The notes under the pieces are model-generated. The model did not search any database, was not told where the DNA came from, and worked only from the letters and a program-made list of their open reading frames with translations. A stretch of 64,000 nt of DNA from contig JAMPEV010000001.1 of assembly GCA_023664955.1 (NCBI GenBank), positions 1,104,123-1,168,122 of the forward strand, written 5' to 3'. The DNA is from Duncaniella sp. (GTDB lineage: Bacteria > Bacteroidota > Bacteroidia > Bacteroidales > Muribaculaceae). The position numbers were made by a program, and so were the translations under genes. Of the stretch, positions 28,124 through 37,064 are shown one piece after another; position 1 is the first letter of the stretch; every line of letters starts with the position of its first letter.

Positions 28124-28178
28124 AGTGGACAAATTTGGCTGCTTGCAACCACTTCAAAAAATGCTAAAACTGCAACGG
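28124..28178 (+). promoter_or_regulatory. SAM-II-type riboswitch aptamer upstream of metK
   Basis: The segment holds the SAM-II hallmarks in order: a P1 stem AGTGG (28124-28128) with CCACT (28149-28153); an AATTTG-like loop entry; the conserved CTTGCAACCACTT block (28142-28154); an A-rich linker; and AATGCTAAAA (28160-28169). TGC in the last block can pair with GCA of the loop, giving the pseudoknot typical of the class. It begins within about ten bases of the predicted transcription start. SAM-II RNAs bind S-adenosylmethionine and repress methionine/SAM genes, which fits metK. The match is by motif memory, not by a covariance-model score. Confidence 0.8.
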
Positions 28179-28267
28179 ATTTCCCCTCCCCCTTCAGGAT
28201 GAATCCGCCATGTCAAATACGACATTTTAGGCTTTTGAGAATTGTATGTATCGGACGATACTTGCGC

Positions 28268-28318
28268 AATGTTGAAGCAGGCAACTTTTACGCTATTTGC
28301 CTCTTCGACATTTTTTTT
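28268..28318 (+). terminator. Leader terminator (attenuator) before metK
   Basis: AATGTTGAAG-C-AGGCAA (28268-28284) pairs with TTGCCTCTTCGACATT (28297-28312) over 16 bp, with one bulged C and one G-T pair, and is followed by TTTTTT. It lies between the SAM-II aptamer and the metK start (28378), so it can only act as premature termination of the metK leader. An upstream perfect hairpin GTATCG-GA-CGATAC (28247-28260) lies directly before it. Confidence 0.75.
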
Positions 28319-28377
28319 ATTTTGAACTACCTAAAAATAATGGACATCATAAAATGAACAAGTATAAATCCGAAAAT

Positions 28378-29703
28378 ATGAAAACATATCTATTCACATC
28401 AGAATCGGTGTCAGAAGGACACCCCGACAAAGTGGCCGACCAAATTTCCGATGCAATATTGGATGAATTTCTTGCTCGTGACCCGTCCTCGAAGGTGGCA
28501 TGCGAGACTCTCGTCACCACCGGGCAGGTAATCATAGCCGGTGAAGTAAAAAGCAATGCCTATATCGACCTTATGGACGTGACACGCGAAGTGATTAAAA
28601 ACATCGGTTACGACCGCAGCGAGTTGAAATTTGACGGCGAAGCTTGCGGAGTGTTCTCTGCTCTTCATGAGCAAAGTGCCGACATCAACCGCGGAGTTGA
28701 GCGCGAGGAAGCCGAAGCTCAAGGCGCAGGCGACCAGGGCATGATGTTTGGCTACGCTTGCGACGAGACTCCCTCCTTTATGCCCCTTACAGTTGAGATG
28801 TCACACAGACTGCTTCGTGAACTCGCAGCAATCAGGCGTGAAGGCAAAGATATGACCTACGAATTCGAAGGACATACCCGCACATATCTCCGTCCTGATT
28901 CGAAAAGCCAAGTAACAGTAGAATATAATGAAAACAATCGTCCCCTGAGTGTCGATACAATCGTCATCTCTACTCAACACGACGAATTCATCACTCCCAT
29001 CGACGACACCCCTGAAGCACAAGCAGCAGCCGACAAAGCCATGCAGCAGCGCATCTATGACGACGTTAAAAACGTCCTAATTCCCCGCGTGAAAGCCCAG
29101 CTCCCAGCCGACGTGGCATCACTCATCGGCGATGACGTGAAATTGCTTGTGAATCCGACAGGTAAATTCGTAATCGGAGGTCCTCACGGTGACACCGGCC
29201 TGACAGGTCGTAAAATCATCGTTGACACTTACGGGGGAAGAGGTGCACACGGTGGTGGTGCATTCTCAGGTAAAGACCCCTCAAAAGTGGACCGTTCAGC
29301 CGCATACGCCGCACGTCACATTGCCAAGAATCTTGTGGCAGCCGGCGTGGCTTCACAAGCGTTAGTTCAGGTAGCATACGCAATCGGTGAGGCACAACCG
29401 GTGAGCCTATGCATCGACACACGCGGCACAGCCAAGGTAAACATGACCGACACAGAAATCGCCGATATTGTGAAAGGCATGGAGTGTTTTGACATGACAC
29501 CTTACGCAATTGAAAAAAGATTTGGTCTACGCAACCCGATTTATCGCGAAACAGCTACATACGGACATCTCGGACGCACCCCGATGACCGTCACAAAGCA
29601 TTTCAAATCAAAGTACGAGCCTGAATTCAGCAAAACCGTAGAACTCTTCACATGGGAAAAACTCGATGCAGTACCCATCGTGAAAAAAGCCTTCGGACTT
29701 TAG
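28378..29703 (+). CDS. metK: S-adenosylmethionine synthetase
   Basis: MetK makes S-adenosylmethionine from methionine and ATP. I start it at ATG 28378 ([18 protein letters not shown]), giving 441 residues; the open frame runs upstream to 28297 but that part is the leader terminator, and ATG 28354 is a second choice. Conserved blocks are [18 protein letters not shown] (metal and methionine site), [35 protein letters not shown] and [19 protein letters not shown]. Expression is predicted to be shut off by SAM through the riboswitch and leader terminator described above. Confidence 0.97.
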   Translation: MKTYLFTSESVSEGHPDKVADQISDAILDEFLARDPSSKVACETLVTTGQVIIAGEVKSNAYIDLMDVTREVIKNIGYDRSELKFDGEACGVFSALHEQSADINRGVEREEAEAQGAGDQGMMFGYACDETPSFMPLTVEMSHRLLRELAAIRREGKDMTYEFEGHTRTYLRPDSKSQVTVEYNENNRPLSVDTIVISTQHDEFITPIDDTPEAQAAADKAMQQRIYDDVKNVLIPRVKAQLPADVASLIGDDVKLLVNPTGKFVIGGPHGDTGLTGRKIIVDTYGGRGAHGGGAFSGKDPSKVDRSAAYAARHIAKNLVAAGVASQALVQVAYAIGEAQPVSLCIDTRGTAKVNMTDTEIADIVKGMECFDMTPYAIEKRFGLRNPIYRETATYGHLGRTPMTVTKHFKSKYEPEFSKTVELFTWEKLDAVPIVKKAFGL

Positions 29704-29729
29704 TGAACTTCAAAAAATATCCATAATAA

Positions 29730-29766
29730 AATTGACACTATCGCACCCTTACCGATAGTGTCAATT
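29730..29766. terminator. Bidirectional terminator between metK and upp
   Basis: AATTGACACTATCG (29730-29743) and CGATAGTGTCAATT (29753-29766) form a perfect 14-bp stem with a 9-base loop between two convergent genes. Confidence 0.85.
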
Positions 29767-29787
29767 GTTATCTTTACATCCAATATC

Positions 29788-30441
29788 TTATTCTTTCACA
29801 CCGTAGGCAAGGTCTCCGGCATCACCCAGACCCGGCACAATATAGGAGTGGGAGTTAATCTCCTTATCTATCGCACCTACCCAAATACTTGTCTTATCGG
29901 CCGGGAACGTGTCACGTATATAATCAACTGCAACCTGTGAAGCGATTATAGAGGCAACATGAACATGTGTAGGATTACCCTTTGTCAGCAATGCTCGATA
30001 GCACAAATCCATCGACGAACCGGTGGCAAGCATCGGGTCAGCTATTACAAGCGTCTTCCCGTCAATCTTCGGAGACGCAATGTACTCAATGAACACGTCG
30101 AAATTCTCCTTCTCGCGGTATTTTCGATAAGCCGATACAAATGCGTTTTGCGCATGGTCGAAATAATCCAGGAATCCTTTATGGAAAGGTATACCGGCGC
30201 GGAAAATAGTTGCAAGCACTACTTCTTCACTCAGCACATCACACTCGGCCACGTCAAGCGGAGTCAGGATTTTTTTCTTGGAATAGCGCATACGTTTTGA
30301 CATCTCATAGGCCATTATCTCCCCGATACGTTCGAGGTTACGGCGGAAACGCAGCATATCCTTCTGGACCTCCACATTACGAAGTTCCGACATATATTGG
30401 CTCACCAGCGACGGGGTGTCGGCAAAATTGATTACTTCCAT
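29788..30441 (-). CDS. upp: Uracil phosphoribosyltransferase
   Basis: Upp salvages uracil with PRPP to make UMP. The 217-residue protein shows the PRPP-binding loop in VIADPMLATGSSMDLCYRALL (DPMLATG is typical of the family) and the uracil-binding C-terminus WVGAIDKEINSHSYIVPGLGDAGDLAYG. It carries the usual N-terminal RNVEVQKDMLRFRRNLERIGEIMAYE. It follows the radical SAM gene on the minus strand after 63 bases and may be co-transcribed. Confidence 0.94.
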   Translation of the reverse strand: MEVINFADTPSLVSQYMSELRNVEVQKDMLRFRRNLERIGEIMAYEMSKRMRYSKKKILTPLDVAECDVLSEEVVLATIFRAGIPFHKGFLDYFDHAQNAFVSAYRKYREKENFDVFIEYIASPKIDGKTLVIADPMLATGSSMDLCYRALLTKGNPTHVHVASIIASQVAVDYIRDTFPADKTSIWVGAIDKEINSHSYIVPGLGDAGDLAYGVKE

Positions 30442-30504
30442 GATATTTCTTTAAAATTGTTTATGATTATTCTTGATGATAAAAACCGGAATCTGGATTC
30501 TACT

Positions 30505-31401
30505 TTAATTCATCCGATTTTGGCTCAATGCCAGTTTATTATTCAACAATTGTGAGAACTGATAGTTTTTCAAATTCCATCGAGGGTGAATCAGCAGTTC
30601 AGGCGGTGACTGCGAGACAAATCTCTCTATTGCTATATCTTTCCGCAGCCGAGCTATTATTTTCACACATAGTTCAGCATACTCGTCAGATGTGAAACGT
30701 GGTATATCATAGAGTCCCGAAGCCACATCCCAAGCCATTTTAGTTCCGCGTATTAGCTGAAGCTGATGGACTTTTAACGTGTCGATTGGCAATTTGTTAA
30801 CCTCATCGATAGTTGAAAGCATCATATCCTCAGTTTCTCCGGGGAGTCCCATGATAAGATGAAGCCCGCAAGGTATACCGACTGCATGAGTCCTGTTTAC
30901 TGCATCAACCGTGTCTTGCCAAGTGTGGCAACGGTTGATGAGCTCCAATGTGGGATTGTGGGAGGTTTCCGCACCGTATTCCACCATCACCCACGGAAGC
31001 TCCATGAGACGGTCGAGTAGCGTATCGGGCATACAGTCGGGACGCGTCCCGATAATCACACCATCGACACCCCCCACCGTAAGAGCCTCTGAGTATAGCT
31101 TCATCAGACGATCAAGATCCTCGTCATATGTATTGGTATATGTCTGGAAATATGCGAGGTAACGCATATCGGGATATTTACTATGAAAAAATTCTTTCCC
31201 ATATTCCAATTGCTCAGTGACACTCAGCGATGTGGCGCAATATTGAGGATTGAATGACTGATTATTGCAATATGTGCACCCCCCCACCCCTTTCGTGCCG
31301 TCACGATTTGGGCAAGTAAAACCGGCATTGACAGTGAGTTTTTGCATCTTACACTGAAAATGTGCGCCAAGGAAATCCGCAAAATCTCTATAATATATCA
31401 T
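30505..31401 (-). CDS. TIGR01212-family (YhcC-like) radical SAM protein
   Basis: The 298-residue protein has the unusual radical SAM cysteine spacing of this family: CPNRDGTKGVGGCTYC, i.e. C-x9-C-x2-C near residue 30-45, which holds a 4Fe-4S cluster and SAM. Other family blocks are YFQTYTNTY, GTRPDCMPD, VEYGAETSHNPTLELINRCHTW and HLIMGLPGETEDMM. The family is widespread and conserved, but its reaction is not firmly established; a role in RNA or protein modification is only a guess. It lies 40 bases after aroC. Confidence 0.88.
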   Translation of the reverse strand: MIYYRDFADFLGAHFQCKMQKLTVNAGFTCPNRDGTKGVGGCTYCNNQSFNPQYCATSLSVTEQLEYGKEFFHSKYPDMRYLAYFQTYTNTYDEDLDRLMKLYSEALTVGGVDGVIIGTRPDCMPDTLLDRLMELPWVMVEYGAETSHNPTLELINRCHTWQDTVDAVNRTHAVGIPCGLHLIMGLPGETEDMMLSTIDEVNKLPIDTLKVHQLQLIRGTKMAWDVASGLYDIPRFTSDEYAELCVKIIARLRKDIAIERFVSQSPPELLIHPRWNLKNYQFSQLLNNKLALSQNRMN

Positions 31402-31441
31402 CAGCTCGCCCCTAAGAGATGAAAAAATGACACACCGTCAC

Positions 31442-32515
31442 TCAAATTTTTGACGCACGGTTAAGAAGCAGAGCATCGAGAATCACAATCGCAGCCATAG
31501 CCTCAACGATAGGTACTGCACGAGGCACGACACAAGGGTCATGGCGACCCTTCGCTTTGATTACCACTTCTCGTCCATCAGCATCGATTGACGCCACATC
31601 CTGCATGAGAGTCGCAACGGGTTTGAACGCCACCCGGAAGTAAATATCCTCACCATTTGAAATTCCCCCTTGAATACCTCCGGAATTGTTGACTAATGCG
31701 TGAATTACGCCATTATCGTTCACATAACGGTCAATCACCTGACTGCCGCGCTTTTCCACTCCGCGGAATCCCATTCCATATTCGAAGCCTTTTGACGCGT
31801 TAATGCTCATCATCGCATCGGCAAGCCGGGCATTTAGCCGTCCAAACACCGGGTCGCCCAATCCTACCGGAACTCCTCTCACTACACATGTCACCACACC
31901 TCCGATGGTGTCGCCCTCGGCCTTGACTTCACGAATCAATTGCTCCATCTCTGCCGCTTTCGCTTGATCGGGACATCTTACCGGGTTGGATTCAATATTG
32001 CTGAAATCAAGAGATGCATAATCATCATTCACAATTATCGAACCGACTTGTGAGGTATAGGCGGTGATAGATATACCAAATTGCTCGAGTGCCTGGCGTG
32101 CAAATGCTCCAGCCACGACCCGCGTGGCGGTCTCACGGGCACTTGATCTTCCGCCGCCGCGATGGTCACGAAAACCATACTTCATGGTGTATGTATAATC
32201 GGCATGGGAAGGGCGAAAGGCTGACTTTAACTGGTCGTAATCGTTGGAATGTTGGTTTTCATTACGAATTATGAATCCAATAGGAGTGCCAGTGGTGACA
32301 CCGTCCATGAGCCCCGAGAGCACTTCCACAGTGTCACTCTCCTTGCGGGAAGTGGTGATAGCTGACTGTCCCGGACGGCGGCGGTCAAGTTCATGCTGTA
32401 CCATTTCAAGGTCAATGGTCACGCCTGCCGGCATACCATCGATAACACCGCCAATGGCAGCTCCATGCGATTCGCCAAACCCTGTAAATGAGAATATTTT
32501 TCCTATTGTATTCAT
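31442..32515 (-). CDS. aroC: Chorismate synthase
   Basis: AroC converts 5-enolpyruvylshikimate-3-phosphate to chorismate with reduced FMN, the last common step for aromatic amino acids and folate. With the start at 32515 ([20 protein letters not shown]) it is 357 residues, the normal length; an upstream in-frame ATG at 32569 would overlap ybaK and add 18 residues not seen in the family. Conserved segments are [36 protein letters not shown] and [14 protein letters not shown]. Its start is four bases after the ybaK stop. Confidence 0.96.
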   Translation of the reverse strand: MNTIGKIFSFTGFGESHGAAIGGVIDGMPAGVTIDLEMVQHELDRRRPGQSAITTSRKESDTVEVLSGLMDGVTTGTPIGFIIRNENQHSNDYDQLKSAFRPSHADYTYTMKYGFRDHRGGGRSSARETATRVVAGAFARQALEQFGISITAYTSQVGSIIVNDDYASLDFSNIESNPVRCPDQAKAAEMEQLIREVKAEGDTIGGVVTCVVRGVPVGLGDPVFGRLNARLADAMMSINASKGFEYGMGFRGVEKRGSQVIDRYVNDNGVIHALVNNSGGIQGGISNGEDIYFRVAFKPVATLMQDVASIDADGREVVIKAKGRHDPCVVPRAVPIVEAMAAIVILDALLLNRASKI

Positions 32516-32519
32516 AATC

Positions 32520-33008
32520 CTATTCTTTAGCCACTGCGACATCTGCCACAGAAGCCTTGCAAAATTCAATTAAATCAGCAGGAGCAATCTTGAACTGGAG
32601 CCCTCTTTGACCTGCCGATACATAAATAATGTTGAAATTCACAGCTGTGCTATGAAAGAATGTAGGAAAAGGCTTTTTCATTCCTACCGGTGAGCATCCG
32701 CCACGGATATAGCCCGTCAGAGGGAGCAATTCCTTCATCGGAATCATTTCTGCTTTCTTAGCACCGGCCGCTTTCGCAGCCTTTTTGAGATCGACCTCCA
32801 TGTTCCCGGGTATCACACACACGAAAAAGCCAGATTTTTCGCCGTGCAGCACGAGGGTTTTGAACACTGCGTTTATATCCTCGCCGAGTTCCTCAGCCAC
32901 ATGTTCAGCTGCCAAATTGTCAGGATCAACATTATACGGGACAAGCTCATACTTCACCTTCGCCCGGTCAAGTAACCTCGCCGCATTAGTCTTAGTCACC
33001 TTTTCCAT
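32520..33008 (-). CDS. ybaK: Cys-tRNA(Pro)/Cys-tRNA(Cys) deacylase YbaK
   Basis: YbaK hydrolyses mischarged Cys-tRNA(Pro), a proofreading activity acting in trans to prolyl-tRNA synthetase. The 162-residue protein matches the YbaK/EbsC subgroup: [38 protein letters not shown] contains the key Lys, and the segment [16 protein letters not shown] holds the GGxSP motif (Cys precedes Ser). [20 protein letters not shown] follows. It lies between a tandem repeat upstream and aroC downstream. Confidence 0.92.
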   Translation of the reverse strand: MEKVTKTNAARLLDRAKVKYELVPYNVDPDNLAAEHVAEELGEDINAVFKTLVLHGEKSGFFVCVIPGNMEVDLKKAAKAAGAKKAEMIPMKELLPLTGYIRGGCSPVGMKKPFPTFFHSTAVNFNIIYVSAGQRGLQFKIAPADLIEFCKASVADVAVAKE

Positions 33009-33015
33009 TTTCCTT

Positions 33016-33102
33016 GAAGATTTTTTATAAGAGCAATGAAGATTTGTTATAAGAGAAAGAAGATTTGTTATTAAAGCAATGAAGATTTGTTATGAGAGCA
33101 AT
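33016..33102. repeat. Four tandem copies of a 22-base repeat
   Basis: Units of GAAGATTTGTTATAAGAGCAAT begin at 33016, 33038, 33059 and 33081 (22, 21, 22 and 22 bases). They differ by one to three bases. They fill nearly all of the gap between the SGNH hydrolase stop (33106) and the ybaK start (33008), and so sit at the ybaK ribosome entry region. Confidence 0.85.
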
Positions 33103-33105
33103 CGT

Positions 33106-33789
33106 CTACTGTTTTATGGCCTTAGCAATTTGATTTGCTATTTCCTTCATACCTTCCTGATTGGGATGACCGGCTTGCTTTTTAATGCCGGTAAGTTCGA
33201 TGCAAGGCACCGAATAGTCAGCGCAGGCTTTGAGAATCATCTCACGTATTTCTCCATTGATTTCATCATTGAGTATGAAGTACACCTTAGACTCAGGATA
33301 TAGTGCGCCGAGCTGTTGAAGCATATACTCCATAGCGGGCTGGAAAGTGTAGAGCGCATGAGGTTCGGGATTCTTGGCCGTCTCAGGTGTCAGTGCAACC
33401 TTAGCCCAAAAATCATTAGTCGCACCAAACACAAGGATTATATCAGGATTACCGAGATCTGACATGCGGGTGATAAATGAACGTTTACTATAATCATCGC
33501 CATGATAACCACGGTGACAGATAGTTGATCCGGAATAAGAGTTATTCTGCTCAAGTTTGTAGCCGGTCTGGTCGAGGAAAAGCTTCCACCATGTCTGTTC
33601 GGGTACGGCCACATCAGTGCGATCAGGATTCATTTTCTGTAAATACCAGCTCACATTGGTTGCCGGCTCAACGCAGCCCTCAAAAGTAGAATACGAGTCA
33701 CCCAAAATTGACACTTTTTTGTCACCTACAGCATATGCGCCACCAATAACGCACAGCATTAATGTGATTGATAGTAGAAATCTTTTCAT
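33106..33789 (-). CDS. Secreted SGNH/GDSL-type hydrolase
   Basis: Starting at 33789 the 227-residue protein opens with a clear signal peptide (MKRFLLSITLMLCVIGGAYA); the longer frame to 33834 adds 15 residues ahead of it and begins too close to the promoter. Block I is SILGDSYSTFEG (Ser nucleophile), block III includes LVFGATNDFWA (G-x-N-D), and the C-terminal block is AGHPNQEGMKEIA (H-P-N, where the usual D-x-x-H is less clear). Such enzymes are esterases or lipases, often for acetylated glycans. The substrate is unknown. It is the first gene of the minus-strand group that continues to ybaK. Confidence 0.85.
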   Translation of the reverse strand: MKRFLLSITLMLCVIGGAYAVGDKKVSILGDSYSTFEGCVEPATNVSWYLQKMNPDRTDVAVPEQTWWKLFLDQTGYKLEQNNSYSGSTICHRGYHGDDYSKRSFITRMSDLGNPDIILVFGATNDFWAKVALTPETAKNPEPHALYTFQPAMEYMLQQLGALYPESKVYFILNDEINGEIREMILKACADYSVPCIELTGIKKQAGHPNQEGMKEIANQIAKAIKQ

Positions 33790-33858
33790 GATTAGAGTTT
33801 TTGTGATGTGTAGATCCGTAACGTCAACTGACATTTCCGGTAATACCGTTTAAGACCT

Positions 33859-33866
33859 CAAAGGTA
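33859..33866 (-). promoter_or_regulatory. -7 element of the SGNH hydrolase gene
   Basis: Minus-strand TACCTTTG matches TAnnTTTG 70 bases before the 33789 start. A TTTG lies too far upstream (27 bases), so only this half is claimed. Confidence 0.5.
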
Positions 33867-33920
33867 CATAAAAATCATAATTTTTCATACCGCCAAAGTT
33901 AAAATATGAGTGTTTTTCAC

Positions 33921-33928
33921 TACTTTTG
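33921..33928 (+). promoter_or_regulatory. -7 element of fkp
   Basis: TACTTTTG matches TAnnTTTG 26 bases before the fkp ATG; the upstream element is weak. Confidence 0.5.
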
Positions 33929-33954
33929 CGACATTAAGAGATTAATTCACGACC

Positions 33955-36684
33955 ATGATAAAGAAATTACTGTCACTTCCACCCAACCTTGTAGGTTCAT
34001 TCCACAAGATTACCAACCACTCCTGCGATGAATATTTCTGCACCAATGACCCCCTTGGTAAACGGCTCGGGAGCGGCGGTGGCACCACGTGGTTGCTCGA
34101 AGAGTGTCATAAAGCATGGTCGCCCTACACATGTTTTAGCGAATGGTTAGGGCAGGAAAAACGCATTCTCCTCCACGCCGGGGGTCAAAGCCGCCGCTTG
34201 CCGGCTTATGCTCCGTCAGGAAAGATTCTCACCCCTATTCCGATATTCCGTTGGGAACGTGGTCAGAAGCTAAGCCAGACGCTCCTCGACCTGCAACTGC
34301 CGCTGTACGAACGGATAATGGAAAAGATGCCCGAAGGGATGAACACGATGGTGGTGAGCGGCGATGTCTACATTCGCGCTGCCGCCGAACTGCCTCCTAT
34401 CCCTGAAGCCGACGTGGTGTGTTACGGGATATGGCTCGATGCTTCAATTGCCAAAAATCATGGCGTATACTACAGTCTGCGCGAAACGCCTACGGTGCTC
34501 GATAAAATGCTTCAAAAGCCATCTGTAGAACAGCTCAACCGGCTCTCACAATCAGGCTATTACCTAACCGACATAGGAGTGTGGATACTCAGCGACCGGG
34601 CCGTAGAACTACTCCGTAAGAAATCAAAAACCGACGGTAAATTCCATGAATATGACCTCTACTCTGAGTTTGGGCGCGCATTAGGGACTCATCCGGAACT
34701 CCCCGACGAAGAATTGGCCTCGCTTTCCGTGGCGATTGTGCCGCTTCCCGAAGGCGAATTTTATCATTTTGGAACAAGCCGGGAGATGATTTCCTCTACC
34801 TTAAAAATACAGAATTTAGTCAACGACCAGCGACGCATAATGCACCGTGACCGAAAGCCGCATCCATCGATTTTCGTGCAAAATGCAGTGTTCGCCACCC
34901 CATTCACACCGTCTAATACCAACGTGTGGGTCGAAAACAGCTTCATCGGTAACAAATGGAAATTCTCAACCGATCATATCATTACAGGAGTACCCGAGAA
35001 TGACTGGGATATTAATCTCGCTCCCGGACAATGCATCGATATAGTGCCGGTAGGCGATGATGATTATGCGGTGAGAGTGTATCACATTGATGACAAATTC
35101 GCCGGTGCAGAGCAACAACGGCCTCGATTCCCTATAGTCAAGGATGTTGATGGAATGGGAGAAGTGATCAAGGATATGCTCGATGGGCAATTCCATCCGA
35201 AAGAATATAAGCTAATAAGTTCGGAAAAGATTTCCGACACGGCTAATCTACAACGTCTAATCGCACAGCGTAGAGAATTCCGCAAAGTTAACTGGGCCGG
35301 TTTAGCAAAGAATTACCGGCATAGCGTATTTTATCAGCTCGACCTCAACGACGCTGCTAAAGAATTCGCCAAATATAACATTGCACTTCCTGAGAAACTT
35401 CCTGAAACAGCACCAATTATGACACGAGTTCATGATTCGATGTTTCGTGCTGAAGTAGAACGTCTCACCGGTGTCGACCCGAAGAAAAATGAAGCCGAAG
35501 CATTCTCGCTTCTAAAAGAGAGCGTGGCAGGCACTCTTCATGGGATGAAGCAAATTCCTAAACGTGCCGTATGTGCCGACCAAATTGTGTGGAGTCGTTC
35601 GCCGGTGCGCATCGACATCGCCGGGGGCTGGACCGATACTCCCCCATTCTGCTTGATGGAAGGTGGATATGTGATAAATCTCGCCATTGAGCTTAATGGT
35701 CAACCGCCATTGCAGACCTATATCCGCCCATGTCCGAATCCCCATATTATATGTAGAAGTATCGACTTAGGAGCAGAGGAAAAGATTGAGACTTTTGAAC
35801 AGCTACTCGACTTCAGGAAAGTGGGTAGTCCATTCTCCATCCCCAAAGCCGCACTCGCACTCGCCGGCTTTCATCCCAAATTCTGTTCCATCACTTATCC
35901 ATCACTCAAAAGCCAACTCACGGAATTAGGCGGCGGGCTGGAAATCACCCTCTTCTCTGCTATCCCCGCAGGGAGTGGGCTCGGCACAAGTAGTATATTG
36001 GCTGCCACCGTGTTAGGAGCGATTAGCGATTTTTGCTCGCTGGCATGGGATAAAAATGAGATTTGCCGTCGCACATTAGTTCTTGAGCAGCTACTAACCA
36101 CAGGCGGCGGTTGGCAGGATCAGTTGGGCGGTGTATTGGGCGGTGTGAAACTTCTCCAGACTTCAGCAGGGATAGACCAGACACCTAATGTGAGATGGCT
36201 TCCCGACACCCTCTTTACCGATCCTGAGTATGCATCATGCCACTTACTTTACTATACGGGAATTACGCGCACTGCCAAGGACATACTTGCTGAAATAGTG
36301 CGGAGAATGTTTCTTAATGATGGCGACCAAATCCGACTGCTTCGTGAAATGAAACTTCACACCATGGAAATGTATGATGCAATCCAGCGTCAGGAATTCC
36401 AACGAATGGGTAAGCTTGTGCGTAAAACGTGGCAACAAAATAAAGCACTCGATTCGGGGACTAATCCCATAGAAGTCGACGCCATAACAAAGCTCATCGA
36501 TGACCTGTGTCTGGGATACAAACTCCCTGGGGCAGGCGGTGGAGGTTATCTATATATGATAGCAAAAGACCCGCAGGCGGCTGCACGGGTTAAACAAATC
36601 CTACAGTCATCAAGCCTTAACCCGAATGCGAGAATGGTGGACATGACACTCAGTCGCACCGGGCTGCACGTCACCCGCAGTTAG
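33955..36684 (+). CDS. fkp: Bifunctional fucokinase / L-fucose-1-phosphate guanylyltransferase
   Basis: Fkp phosphorylates free L-fucose and joins it to GTP, giving GDP-fucose for surface glycans and glycoproteins. The 909-residue protein follows B. fragilis Fkp (949 residues) closely. The N-terminal pyrophosphorylase domain has LLHAGGQSRRLPAYAPSGK and VVSGDVYIRA, and a left-handed beta-helix linker follows. The C-terminal GHMP kinase domain begins near 545 (SPVRIDIAGGWTDTPPF), with PAGSGLGTSSILAAT for ATP and KLPGAGGGGYLYMIAKDPQAA near the end. It is shorter than the B. fragilis protein by about 40 residues around 370-420, in the linker region. Host mucin or dietary fucose is the expected source. 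Confidence 0.97.
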   Translation: MIKKLLSLPPNLVGSFHKITNHSCDEYFCTNDPLGKRLGSGGGTTWLLEECHKAWSPYTCFSEWLGQEKRILLHAGGQSRRLPAYAPSGKILTPIPIFRWERGQKLSQTLLDLQLPLYERIMEKMPEGMNTMVVSGDVYIRAAAELPPIPEADVVCYGIWLDASIAKNHGVYYSLRETPTVLDKMLQKPSVEQLNRLSQSGYYLTDIGVWILSDRAVELLRKKSKTDGKFHEYDLYSEFGRALGTHPELPDEELASLSVAIVPLPEGEFYHFGTSREMISSTLKIQNLVNDQRRIMHRDRKPHPSIFVQNAVFATPFTPSNTNVWVENSFIGNKWKFSTDHIITGVPENDWDINLAPGQCIDIVPVGDDDYAVRVYHIDDKFAGAEQQRPRFPIVKDVDGMGEVIKDMLDGQFHPKEYKLISSEKISDTANLQRLIAQRREFRKVNWAGLAKNYRHSVFYQLDLNDAAKEFAKYNIALPEKLPETAPIMTRVHDSMFRAEVERLTGVDPKKNEAEAFSLLKESVAGTLHGMKQIPKRAVCADQIVWSRSPVRIDIAGGWTDTPPFCLMEGGYVINLAIELNGQPPLQTYIRPCPNPHIICRSIDLGAEEKIETFEQLLDFRKVGSPFSIPKAALALAGFHPKFCSITYPSLKSQLTELGGGLEITLFSAIPAGSGLGTSSILAATVLGAISDFCSLAWDKNEICRRTLVLEQLLTTGGGWQDQLGGVLGGVKLLQTSAGIDQTPNVRWLPDTLFTDPEYASCHLLYYTGITRTAKDILAEIVRRMFLNDGDQIRLLREMKLHTMEMYDAIQRQEFQRMGKLVRKTWQQNKALDSGTNPIEVDAITKLIDDLCLGYKLPGAGGGGYLYMIAKDPQAAARVKQILQSSSLNPNARMVDMTLSRTGLHVTRS

Positions 36685-36714
36685 AGGTTGTAACGAGATT
36701 GGATTGGCATCTGG

Positions 36715-36963
36715 CTAATCCTCTTCAATCAGGCTCAAAGCGGTGGCCAGTTGGTCAGGACAAGAAGTCCCCTTCACACCACAATTGATGCCACGCAGAC
36801 GGCTCACCACCTCTTCTTTTTTCATACCTTTCACCAAAGCACAGATGCCCTGAAGGTTGCCATTGCAACCGCCTGTGAATGACACATCCTTAATCACACC
36901 ATTTTCCACTTCAAATTCTATCATGCGGGAACAGGTGCCCATAGGACTGTATTGATATTTCAT
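36715..36963 (-). CDS. TSCPD domain-containing protein (TIGR03905-like)
   Basis: This 82-residue protein is a small TSCPD-domain protein, named for the motif seen here as GTSCPDQLATAL at the C-terminus. The rest, YSPMGTCSRMIEFEVENG and TGGCNGNLQGICALVKGM, carries the other conserved Cys residues (four in all), which suggests metal or nucleotide binding. The TSCPD domain also forms the C-terminus of some ribonucleotide reductases (NrdJ). The function of the stand-alone family is not established. It lies convergent to fkp and downstream of the fucO-like gene. Confidence 0.85.
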   Translation of the reverse strand: MKYQYSPMGTCSRMIEFEVENGVIKDVSFTGGCNGNLQGICALVKGMKKEEVVSRLRGINCGVKGTSCPDQLATALSLIEED

Positions 36964-36990
36964 GAGTAGTATGTTATCTATTATACGTCA

Positions 36991-37015
36991 CCCCGGAAAC
37001 CTGACGATTCCGGGG
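36991..37015. terminator. Hairpin between the alcohol dehydrogenase and TSCPD genes
   Basis: CCCCGGAA (36991-36998) and TTCCGGGG (37008-37015) form a perfect 8-bp G/C-rich stem in the minus-strand intercistronic gap; there is no T tract, so termination may be partial. Confidence 0.55.
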
Positions 37016-37064
37016 TAGACGATGATGGTTTATAATCTTTTAGTAATTATTTACTTGAGAGATA

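Noticed and set aside
27958-28152. Minus-strand frame of 64 codons with IPHSSFLIPQF
   Set aside because: It is a translation of the ATTGAGGA simple repeat and overlaps the metK promoter and riboswitch; not a gene.
28297-28377. Longer metK reading frame
   Set aside because: The extra 27 codons lie in the leader terminator; the family N-terminus [18 protein letters not shown] begins at 28378.
29702-29713. Third copy of the AGTGAACTTCA palindrome after metK
   Set aside because: It matches only part of the 14-base motif and lies at a gene end, so it was not counted as an operator.
32516-32569. Longer aroC start at 32569
   Set aside because: It would overlap the end of ybaK and add residues not found in chorismate synthases.
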